Below are positions 18,406 to 26,509 of a DNA stretch of 64,000 bases, one piece after another. The notes under the pieces are model-generated. The model searched no databases. It saw nothing but the letters and a program-made list of their open reading frames with translations, and was not told the origin of the DNA. A program made the position numbers and the translations under genes. Numbering within the stretch: position 1 is the stretch's first letter; every line of letters starts with the position of its first letter. Location: positions 310,001 to 374,000 of the forward strand of contig NZ_JALNTW010000003.1 in NCBI RefSeq assembly GCF_023161665.1. Reading direction: 5' to 3'. The DNA comes from Shewanella sp. 1CM18E. Lineage in GTDB: Bacteria; Pseudomonadota; Gammaproteobacteria; Enterobacterales; Shewanellaceae.

Positions 18406-18918
18406 TTACAAAGCACGAATGCGTTTGATTTCTTCAACATCAATACTGAGAGACTCTAAGAACTTCTGGTGTTCTTCCGGCTCAAGTTTTTCAAATGTTT
18501 GATGCCAGCGCATCATTGCTGCTTCATCAAAACCCGCTTCAACCATAATCTCTACCCAACGTTGTTTGTTAACCATTTCATTCTCCAATAACTCAGGGGC
18601 TTTGAGTAATATCACTATGGCCCGCTGTTGCTGTCTTAGTTTGGCAACCTCTTGCTCAAGCTGATTAAAGTGCTCCTTTAGCAGTTGAGGTTGTGCGAGT
18701 TTATTGTCTTCATTTAGCAAGGTCGCAATACTGGCAACAGATAACCCGTAAGCTCGATAAGACACAATGGCGGCTAACTTCTTATCTTCAGCCTCACCAT
18801 AGTATCGATAACCATTATCTGCCCGTAATGCTGGTGTGAGCAGCCCCTCTTTCTCATAATAAAGCAGAGTGGTTCGCGAGATATTGGCGCGCTTAGCGAG
18901 CTGAGTAACCGTATACAT
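18406..18918 (-). CDS. MerR-family transcriptional regulator
   Basis: A 170-residue DNA-binding protein. Residues 1-70 are a MerR winged helix: MYTVTQLAKRANISRTTLLYYEKEGLL and RADNGYRYYGEAEDKKLAAI. A coiled coil follows (EHFNQLEQEVAKLRQQQ), then an acidic C-terminal domain that contains a Trp-rich segment (KQRWVEIMVEAGFDEAAMMRWHQTFE), as in TipA-like effector-binding regions. It has no Cys pair of metal sensors, so an organic ligand is more likely. The nearest same-strand genes are the RND pump and adaptor upstream, which makes pump control possible but unproven. Confidence 0.88.
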   Translation of the reverse strand: MYTVTQLAKRANISRTTLLYYEKEGLLTPALRADNGYRYYGEAEDKKLAAIVSYRAYGLSVASIATLLNEDNKLAQPQLLKEHFNQLEQEVAKLRQQQRAIVILLKAPELLENEMVNKQRWVEIMVEAGFDEAAMMRWHQTFEKLEPEEHQKFLESLSIDVEEIKRIRAL

Positions 18919-18956
18919 ATTTCTTCCTAGCCTTGACGACAGCGTGGAGTTTCAAG

Positions 18957-18978
18957 CCTATACCTATAGACAGGTCAA
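18957..18978 (-). promoter_or_regulatory. Candidate MerR operator/promoter element
   Basis: An imperfect dyad CCTATACCTATAGACAGG (18957-18974) overlaps a minus-strand TTGACC (-35-like) 40-60 bases upstream of the merR start, where autoregulatory MerR sites usually sit. The match is weak. Confidence 0.3.
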
Positions 18979-19219
18979 CAGCGTATTTCAATTATTTCCA
19001 TTAAATGTCATTTTTCCTATGGGTTGCCTTCTTTGGCCTAGGAATAAAGCTAATAAGCATGACAAATAGTCCGATGGTTAAGCTGTTTGCAACTAGCTGC
19101 ATTTGGCCTGTTTTCGTACTGGAGCTGGTTGTTAATGCAGAAATAATCGGTAGCTCTTTGAGCATAAATTGCAGCAAGATGAAGCTTATATCAATCAGTA
19201 TAAGAATTTGATCAACTCA

Positions 19220-19317
19220 GAGCGTTTTTTGGCAAACTAATTCAAGGCGAATAGCTGCAATAATGGTTATTCTCTTATAAAGCTAATCAACGCAGAAGTA
19301 GGCAGCCAAAAACGCTC
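19220..19317. repeat. 98-bp palindromic (MITE-like) extragenic element
   Basis: The element is bounded by inverted ends GAGCGTTTTTTGGC (19220-19233) and GCCAAAAACGCTC (19305-19317), differing by one T. It contains no coding capacity. Just after it, 19318-19500 holds more non-coding DNA with a small dyad ACCACA-TGGA-TGTGGT. No transposase is nearby. Confidence 0.6.
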
Positions 19318-19557
19318 CAGAATGGCGAGTGTTAGCGATTCTGATGCTGTGTTAACGAGCTTGAACGTAGAACAACTATGCCCTTTACTCGTTGCAAACC
19401 ACATGGATGTGGTGAATGTCATTAAAGCAAGGAGCACTTAATGACCTTGCCTCAAAACCGCTAAACTCTCGCTGAGTGACTAAATGTTTATACTGATTGG
19501 TATTAATAGCAAGGCATAAATAAAGTGATTAACAGCCTCTGTTTTCAAAGGTTCCTG

Positions 19558-22500
19558 TTAGTTTGGTACTAACGTGTTAATGTCGTTATTAACCGGTTTT
19601 GAGCCCCGCCATTGCTCTGCCAAATAAAATAATGCTGGGCAATAAACTAATATTGTTGCGATAGAAAACAGCGTACCAAAGCTTAAGCTAATCGCCATTG
19701 GGATTAGGTATTGCGCCTGCACCGAAGTTTCGAATAGCAGAGGAGCTAAGCCTATGGCAGTCGTGATTGCGGTGATAGTTACCGGCCTAAAACGAGCAAG
19801 ACTTGCTTGTATTACCGCATCAATAATGGATAAACCAAGTCGTAATTGCTTTTTCAGTTCCAGCAGCAATACAAATGAGCCATTAAGGACTAAACCCGAT
19901 AGCGCAATCATGCCAAATAGGCTCATTACGCTAAAGCTATGCCCAAGGACAATATGGCCGAGCATAGCGGCGGCTAAACATAGAGGAATAACACTTAATA
20001 CGAGTAAAGCATCGAGACTGTTTTTGAAGTGAATAGCTAAAAAAGCAAACACTAAAAATAGCGCTAGTGCTATACCGGTAAGGAGGTTGTCATTCACCTT
20101 ACGCTCAGTGCGTGCACTGCCGCCAAGCTCCAGCTCAACTTCTGGGTATTGCTGGGCAATGCTAGGCAGAATAACACCGTCAATTTGGCTTACTATCAAC
20201 GATACATTAGCTTGGCTGCGAATAACGCTCGCGCTGACTTCAACCTGCTCAACACCGTCTACTCGCTCTATTTGGGTCGCAGAATACTGGGGGGTTATAT
20301 TGGCTATTTGCCCGAGCAGTACCTGTTGACCGCTGGGAGAGGTTACTAATAATGCTGCTAAATTATTGGCCTTAAACTGCTCACGCTTATGGCGCATGAC
20401 CCGCACTTTTAGCTCTTCGCTCTGCTGAATTTGGCGGCTGACCTCGGTGCCGTACAAGCTGCTGCGTACTAGCTCGCCTAAGCTTTGGCTGGTAAAGCCC
20501 ATTTGTAGGCCGCGTTGATTAACCTCAATAGCAAACTCTCGTTGTGCATCGATTAAACCGCTATCTATATCTGTTACGCCCTGTAGTGTTTGCAGCTTGT
20601 TCATCAAGGCGTAACTGGCGTTGCTAAGTGCGGCACTGTCGGTTGAGGCGAGCTCTATAACCAGCTCTTTGCCGCCACCAGGCCCAACTTCAAAATCAAA
20701 GAAAAGTGACTTTACCCCTGCAACCTCGCCAATCTCAGTTCGCCAGCTATCGACCAGCTGACGTGCGCTATATTGGCGCTGATCTTCTGTTGGGATTTGA
20801 AAGGTACTAGAGCCTGAGCCGTCTTCGATAGACAACATAATGTGTTTATAGTTATTTGGCTCCTTGAGCTTAATGAAAGCGCGTACTCCGGCCGTTTCAA
20901 TGGCTTGCATAATGCGCTTTCTATCAGCAAGAGAACTACCAGCAATAAACTCAACTTCAACGTCGATTCGCTCTGACTCAACTTTAGGCACAAAGCTACT
21001 GTCAATTCGCCCAGAACCCACCCAAGTAAAAACTAATAAATTGGCTGCGATAAAAACCACAATCACTGTCATAGGTTGTTTGAGTGAGCTTGCCAAAAAA
21101 GCTTTGAAATGATTGTCTCGAAAAGACTCAAAGGCCATAAAGCTGCGCTGCTGCAATATCGCCAGTCGAGTTAGCCTTTTAGGTTTATCTAGCTGCTTTA
21201 GGTGATAAGGTAAAATAAACAAGGCTTCGATAAGCGACACTGCAAAAATAGCAAAAATGAGCAGTGCCATAGGTTTATACATATTCCCTAGCTCGCCACT
21301 GACAAATAATAAGGGCACAAAGGCGATAATGTTGGTCGCAACTGAAAAACATACTGGTAATGCCATTTCCTGTACGCCTTGCTTTAATGCTTGGTTGATC
21401 TCCATACCTTGGTGGACTTTCAGGTAGATATTCTCAGCAACGATTACCGCATCGTCCACTAAGATCCCAAGGGTGATAATAAACGCAAATAGGGTCACCA
21501 TATTCAAAGGAATATTCAGGCTCGGCATCAAGCCTAACGTACCTAAAATGGTAATAGGGATCCCCATGCATACCCAAAATGCCAATCGAGTATCGAGTAA
21601 AAGTGATAAGGCTAAGATCACCAAAACCATGCCGATTAAGCCATTATTGAGCAGTAAATTACTGCGAGTTTGATAGGCTTGGGCTTGATCATCGAGCACA
21701 ATTAATTGGCTATTGCCGGGTAATAGCGCTTGATATTGGTTGATGTACTCACTGATCTCAGCGCTCAGTTCTATAGGTTTAACTTGTTGGTTTTGGTAGA
21801 CAACCAGCATAACTGCAGACTTGCCGTTAACATTAAAGGGCTGTTCTTGTTGCGAGAATCCCCAATTGACATCGGCAATTTGCCCTAAGGTTAACAGAGC
21901 GCCGGAGGACCCGGAATAGATATTTATTGCACGAAATTGTTCAAGCTGCTGTTTGCGACCCAGTGTGCGGATCACGATATTGCCAGCGTTGGTGCTAATG
22001 CTGCCCGCAGAGGTGTCGTTAACCGATTGTGCAACCTTATCGGTGATTTGTGCCAAAGTGAGCTGGTGTTGCATTAGCTTATCTTGGCTGACTTCAATAA
22101 CGACTTCACTGTCTCTGGCTCCCTCAAACTTAATTTGTGCGATATCAAATTTGGATAGCAAATCTTGCTTAAGTTTGATGGCTTCACTCTTTAGCTCGGT
22201 TTCAGTTAGGTCGCCATATAACCCCAGTTCAATTAATGGCTCTAACTCTTCAACTACACTAATTTGCACAGGCTCCATTGCGCTTGGAAAACCACTAATG
22301 CTGTCGACTTCATTTTTCACATCGGCAAGCATGTTATTGACATCAACACCGTCATTAAGACTTAAGGTGATTACGGCTTCGCCTGTTGTTGCGCTAGCGT
22401 GCATACGGTCTATACGGGTATTTTCCTTTAAGCGATGCTCAATGGGTAAAATAATACCCTGTTCCATCTCCTTAATTGTTGCGCCAGGAAAGCTTGCTGT

Positions 22501-22707
22501 TATGGCAATTTCATCGACTTTAAAAGCAGGAGAAGTTTGCTGAGTAATGTCATTAAAGCGATAAATGCCGATAGCAATAAAAACCAAGGTTAATAAGTTA
22601 ACTGCAATTGGGTTATCAATCATCCAAGCGAGTAGGCGCTGCAAAGTGGAATCAGCTTGGCTGCTGGCATTGGGTATTGGCTTAGGGATATTGGCTAAAT
22701 ACTGCAT
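19558..22707 (-). CDS. RND-family efflux pump inner-membrane subunit
   Basis: A 1049-residue proton-driven exporter of the AcrB/MexF type. The N-terminal helix is followed by a large periplasmic porter domain; membrane helix 4 carries the proton-relay Asp pair in TLGILVDDAVIVAENI. The second half repeats the fold, ending in helices with SVIPLCLAAAMLGHIVLG and the motif RFRPVTITAITTAIGLAPLL. Length and duplicated topology are complete. Its ATG overlaps the stop of the adaptor gene by one base (TAATG), so the two are translationally coupled. No outer-membrane TolC partner is adjacent. Substrate is not predictable. Confidence 0.93.
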   Translation of the reverse strand: MQYLANIPKPIPNASSQADSTLQRLLAWMIDNPIAVNLLTLVFIAIGIYRFNDITQQTSPAFKVDEIAITASFPGATIKEMEQGIILPIEHRLKENTRIDRMHASATTGEAVITLSLNDGVDVNNMLADVKNEVDSISGFPSAMEPVQISVVEELEPLIELGLYGDLTETELKSEAIKLKQDLLSKFDIAQIKFEGARDSEVVIEVSQDKLMQHQLTLAQITDKVAQSVNDTSAGSISTNAGNIVIRTLGRKQQLEQFRAINIYSGSSGALLTLGQIADVNWGFSQQEQPFNVNGKSAVMLVVYQNQQVKPIELSAEISEYINQYQALLPGNSQLIVLDDQAQAYQTRSNLLLNNGLIGMVLVILALSLLLDTRLAFWVCMGIPITILGTLGLMPSLNIPLNMVTLFAFIITLGILVDDAVIVAENIYLKVHQGMEINQALKQGVQEMALPVCFSVATNIIAFVPLLFVSGELGNMYKPMALLIFAIFAVSLIEALFILPYHLKQLDKPKRLTRLAILQQRSFMAFESFRDNHFKAFLASSLKQPMTVIVVFIAANLLVFTWVGSGRIDSSFVPKVESERIDVEVEFIAGSSLADRKRIMQAIETAGVRAFIKLKEPNNYKHIMLSIEDGSGSSTFQIPTEDQRQYSARQLVDSWRTEIGEVAGVKSLFFDFEVGPGGGKELVIELASTDSAALSNASYALMNKLQTLQGVTDIDSGLIDAQREFAIEVNQRGLQMGFTSQSLGELVRSSLYGTEVSRQIQQSEELKVRVMRHKREQFKANNLAALLVTSPSGQQVLLGQIANITPQYSATQIERVDGVEQVEVSASVIRSQANVSLIVSQIDGVILPSIAQQYPEVELELGGSARTERKVNDNLLTGIALALFLVFAFLAIHFKNSLDALLVLSVIPLCLAAAMLGHIVLGHSFSVMSLFGMIALSGLVLNGSFVLLLELKKQLRLGLSIIDAVIQASLARFRPVTITAITTAIGLAPLLFETSVQAQYLIPMAISLSFGTLFSIATILVYCPALFYLAEQWRGSKPVNNDINTLVPN

Positions 22708-23987
22708 TAGAAAGACTCCACAACATTAACGCTAAGGCCAACTTGTGGACGATGTAGCTTGCTGGTAACAATACGCTCCGACGGAGAAAATACGTTGGCT
22801 ATTATCGCGTGGTCTTCATCTTGATGCACAATATCAACAGTTCTGCTTTGCAGTGTATTTGCGGGCGTTACCAGCCAAACCTGCGCATCATCAATTGCAG
22901 CAAGTGGCAGTCTGACTGTGTTAGGTATGGTCTTAAAGTCTACTTTTGCTTTAACAAAGTCGCCGATAATAAGCTCTTTAGCGTGATCTAGATGGGGGTT
23001 AGGTGAATATGGTTGATAGTGAGCGAATATTTTTTGCAGCTGCGAGCTGCTATCTAAAAACGGCACAATATGGCTGATTGTGGCCTCAAAGCTTTGGTTG
23101 GTATCAGGTTGTGATAGGGTAACTTTCTGCCCAAGTTGTAATTGCTGCGCGAGATCTCGCGGTAGATAAAATGGCACTCTCAATTGGCTTATATCAACTA
23201 AAGAGGCAATTTTGTCGCCCTTATTAAGGTAGTCGCCTTGAGTGGCATTTTTAGACTCAACAATGTAGTGCTGTTTGCTCACCCAGCGGCTGCGCTCGAG
23301 GTCTCGCTTTGCGATTGCTAACGCATTTTTAGCGATATCAAGCTCAGCTTTGGCGCGACTTAGTTGTGGTTGACGCAATAGTAAGTCGATATCAATTTGC
23401 CAATTATTGTCTTTAAAATCTTGCTGCATCATTTGGTAATCTTTTTGCGCGATTCGTTGCTCACCTTGCTCTAGTGATAACTGGGCTAGCGCTATTTGCC
23501 ATTGAGCTTGGCGTTGCGATAAAAGTGCGTTGAGATCGCTGCTATCTTGCTGGTAAATAAGCTCGTTATTGAGCACAACACCACCTTCCACTATGTTGCT
23601 GCTTAGGTAATCTAGCTGGCCGTCAACCTGAGCGCTTAAGGTTAGCTTGTTGTCAGCGATAACTGTGCCATAGGCGTTATAGCTCGGCGTAAAGCTGGTA
23701 GGGTTAATACTTATGGTATTAACATTAATCGTGTTGCTTATCTCTGGTTTTACCGCGGTTGCGGGTGCGGTCACAGCAATAAGTATGCAGCCAATAATGC
23801 TTATCATCGCGATATAAAACGCAGGCCATTTACTGGCATTTTTGAAACAGTGCTTGGACGTTTTTTTTCTATTTTGCTTGCAGTCTTGTACTGTAGTTAG
23901 GTCTACTTTGGGATCAATCTTTAGGTCAGTGTTTTGCTCATTATTGGAGCTTGTATGCTGAGTCATATGGTCATTGCCTGAATTCAT
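22707..23987 (-). CDS. Periplasmic adaptor (membrane fusion) protein of the RND pump
   Basis: A 426-residue HlyD/AcrA-type protein linking the RND pump to an outer-membrane channel. A cytoplasmic polar N terminus of about 50 residues precedes one membrane anchor (FYIAMISIIGCILIAVTAPA). The lipoyl half-motifs are at YNAYGTVIADNKLTLSAQVD and near RWVSKQHYIVESKNATQGDY, enclosing a helical hairpin, and the beta-barrel domain follows (VPFYLPRDLAQQLQLGQKVT). The final stop overlaps the pump start. Starts at codon 1 or codon 8 are both possible; the longer is given. The 366 bases upstream contain no recognised operator. Confidence 0.9.
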   Translation of the reverse strand: MNSGNDHMTQHTSSNNEQNTDLKIDPKVDLTTVQDCKQNRKKTSKHCFKNASKWPAFYIAMISIIGCILIAVTAPATAVKPEISNTINVNTISINPTSFTPSYNAYGTVIADNKLTLSAQVDGQLDYLSSNIVEGGVVLNNELIYQQDSSDLNALLSQRQAQWQIALAQLSLEQGEQRIAQKDYQMMQQDFKDNNWQIDIDLLLRQPQLSRAKAELDIAKNALAIAKRDLERSRWVSKQHYIVESKNATQGDYLNKGDKIASLVDISQLRVPFYLPRDLAQQLQLGQKVTLSQPDTNQSFEATISHIVPFLDSSSQLQKIFAHYQPYSPNPHLDHAKELIIGDFVKAKVDFKTIPNTVRLPLAAIDDAQVWLVTPANTLQSRTVDIVHQDEDHAIIANVFSPSERIVTSKLHRPQVGLSVNVVESF

Positions 23988-24353
23988 TAAAATGGCTATT
24001 GGAACTTAAGTCTGATTGCTTACATCCATTTGGCCTTTATTGCTGATTTATCGCGGTTTACTTTGTTTTTTGTGCCTTTAGCAATAGGTGAGCGAGCATG
24101 GTTGGCAAACAAAGCTTTGGCGTTTTAGCAATAGCTTACTGAGGCATATGTGAAGTTAATGTCGAAGCATGTTAATAAAACGCTTACGCGGCTTAGGGCG
24201 TCGTCGTGAGATTAAGGAGGCTGTTTTAGTGGATGTCTGCAGCGTCAATTAACGATTGGCGCTAGCCGTTTAAAGCGTTACAAGTTTAATGAGTAAAGGG
24301 CGCGCAGTTAGATTGCAATTTTGATGTAATCTTTATGTAGTACAGCTGTAAAA

Positions 24354-25442
24354 ATGATACGATTGCGGCATTACTGGTTTTTTCATTGCGTGGTCAACTT
24401 GTTGTTTAAACATCAGATCTTGTTGCTAAGTTTGACTTCTAGTTTGGTATTTTGCTTAGGCTTGGATGCCGCTGCCGCCACAACATCCAGTACTACGCAT
24501 ACCTCCCAAAAGACTGCTCCTGCTAATTCTGCTGCAGCGAATGCAACAGCCCCAAAAAATAAGGCGGCAGAAAAAAAGCAACAACGAAACCCCTGCTACA
24601 GTGATTCACAAATGGAAAGCGCTATCGACAAGGCGCATGATTACCTCACTACCAAGTTTTGCCAGCCTGCTATCTGGTTCGATAGTTTTTTTGTTGACGA
24701 CAGAATTGAAGATGACGCTCAAGCAGCTACGGTCGTGCGTCTATATAACGACTTTTCTTACTATGAAAAAGAGGGCTTTCAATATAAAGCTAACTTGAAT
24801 GCGCGTTTAAATTTACCAGGGGTGACTAAAAAGCTAAAACTCATTTTAGACTCAACCGGCGAAGATGATCCTTTTGGGTTTATTAAATCTTTAGGTGACG
24901 ACAATGAACGCGATATTGGTTTGCGATACGACTGGTACGCTAAGGATAGAGTCAGCTTTAATATTAAAGCAAACTTCAAACCTAAGGTTGAGGCAAGATG
25001 GCGGTATACCTATCCCATCTCTGATCGTACAGTAACCCGTTTGACGCAAAAGCTGTATCAAGAGAAAAAGGTTACAGGTGAGTCCACTGAGTTTGATATA
25101 GAGCATGCATTTAGCGAAGAATTTGTTGGCCGTTGGAGCGCAGTTGCGCAATACGAGACCCGTGATAATGGCTGGGAGTTTGGTTCAAGCGCTACGCTAT
25201 ATCAATACATTAATAATAAACAGGCGATAAGTTATCAGGCGAGTATTTATGGCGTAGATGAGCCTTATCACTATGTTAAAAAGGCCAGTATTAGCGCGAC
25301 TTATAGACAAAATTTTGCCCGAGATTGGTTGTTTTTTGCAATTACTCCTGAATATCGTTGGAGCAAAGAAGATGAGTTTTCTGAGCGAATTAACCAAATC
25401 GTATTCACTTTTACATTAGAAGTGCTATTTCAAAATGTTTAA
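24354..25442 (+). CDS. Exported outer-membrane-like protein of unknown function
   Basis: A 362-residue protein. The N terminus has a long signal/anchor (ILLLSLTSSLVFCLGLDAAAA), followed by an Ala/Thr/Ser/Lys-rich linker to about residue 78. Then comes a region with paired Cys (NPCYSDSQ, TKFCQPAIWFDSFF) and many alternating amphipathic strands (FQYKANLNARLNL, RVSFNIKANFKPK, RWSAVAQYETRDN, FAITPEYRW) ending with an aromatic-rich strand near the C terminus. This pattern suggests a small beta barrel. No named family was recognised. Divergent from the RND operon; relation unknown. Confidence 0.65.
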   Translation: MIRLRHYWFFHCVVNLLFKHQILLLSLTSSLVFCLGLDAAAATTSSTTHTSQKTAPANSAAANATAPKNKAAEKKQQRNPCYSDSQMESAIDKAHDYLTTKFCQPAIWFDSFFVDDRIEDDAQAATVVRLYNDFSYYEKEGFQYKANLNARLNLPGVTKKLKLILDSTGEDDPFGFIKSLGDDNERDIGLRYDWYAKDRVSFNIKANFKPKVEARWRYTYPISDRTVTRLTQKLYQEKKVTGESTEFDIEHAFSEEFVGRWSAVAQYETRDNGWEFGSSATLYQYINNKQAISYQASIYGVDEPYHYVKKASISATYRQNFARDWLFFAITPEYRWSKEDEFSERINQIVFTFTLEVLFQNV

Positions 25443-25529
25443 AAGCATGATGCCTTTTGGGGGACCCTGCCTATCTTTATTAGTCGGTTTACCTCGAGCA
25501 ATTGCAACTTTTTAACCCTCTCAAAAATA

Positions 25530-25556
25530 AAGCCACTAATCGTAAATTAGTGGCTT
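25530..25556. terminator. Bidirectional terminator
   Basis: Stem AAGCCACTAAT / ATTAGTGGCTT with a 5-base loop between converging genes. Confidence 0.8.
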
Positions 25557-25603
25557 GTTTATTACAGGTTAATCCTGCTTATTATTTGTTTAAATAAGCT
25601 GTC

Positions 25604-26062
25604 TTATTCAGCGCTAGCACTGCTGTCAGTAGTTTTGTTATCTGGCTCTGAGCTTGTTAGAGTGTCGTCAGCGATACTCGGTTGCTGCTCGATGTCATTT
25701 GCAGTATCAGCAGCCGGCTGGGCAACTTGCTCTGCTAACACGATTAAGCTGTCGGTATAAGAAAAACCATAGCCGTAACCGCCTTCTGTACTCACGCCAT
25801 TACCTAATAAGTGCGGATCACTAAAGTGATCTTTAAAGGCGAAATCACCAGAGGTCACAGGGGTAATTTGCATGACTTTATAGCCTTGTTGATTCAAGGC
25901 TGTGATTGCTTGCTCAAGATCGGCATTGAGTCGTTCGCTATCAATTTTACACGTTGAATATTCAAACTCTGATGTTTTTGGCTTAGCTGCCCACATCTGC
26001 TCGCGTTTATCAGTTTCAATTTTAGCGAAATAGCTTTTTACAAATACGACTTTTTGTTTCAT
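25604..26062 (-). CDS. Conserved hypothetical cytosolic protein (152 aa)
   Basis: Soluble protein starting MKQKVVFVKSYFAKIETDK. Residues 1-105 look like a compact alpha/beta domain with a Gly-rich segment (GVSTEGGYGYGFSYTDSLIVLAEQ). The last 45 residues are an acidic, Ser/Thr/Asp-rich disordered tail. No membrane segment or known motif. Monocistronic. The 447 bases between it and glnD (26063-26509) contain no supported gene and no recognised operator. Confidence 0.6.
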   Translation of the reverse strand: MKQKVVFVKSYFAKIETDKREQMWAAKPKTSEFEYSTCKIDSERLNADLEQAITALNQQGYKVMQITPVTSGDFAFKDHFSDPHLLGNGVSTEGGYGYGFSYTDSLIVLAEQVAQPAADTANDIEQQPSIADDTLTSSEPDNKTTDSSASAE

Positions 26063-26509
26063 TCAATGCCCTTAAACAGAAAACTTGCTTCAACTCACGT
26101 GCAACTCAGGTATGAGTTACATATTAGTGAAAGATGAATTTAGTTAAAAACAGTTAAGTTAAATTTATCTTGAGCAACACTCTAGCAGAGACTCAAGCTA
26201 AATGCCGCTAACTTGTTATTATTCAAGATTGTTATCTCGTTTAGTGTGACCATTTTAGGCACTAAATATCTTGCAATATTTACGTGAAAAATTGGGTGAA
26301 AATTCTGCTATAGCCTCTATGTAACTAAGTGCTAACCTTGGGTTTTGTTGAAAAAAAGTCTTTTGATTGTTATGGTTATGTCGATAGAAGCTGAGCTTTG
26401 GCCCTATTTTAAATGGTCTAATTTGGCGACCTGGTACGGAAATGGGTACGTTAATATTAGAAATTGAGCTAGTGTAAATCTGTTGTTTAGCGATAAAGAG
26501 CCCTAAATT

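Noticed and set aside
19005..19211. 68-codon open frame with one hydrophobic helix, divergent from merR
   Set aside because: No ribosome site, no family resemblance, next to a repeat element; probably not a gene.
21953..22543. 196-codon plus-strand open frame
   Set aside because: Opposite strand of the RND pump; Ser/Thr/Leu-rich shadow without ribosome site.
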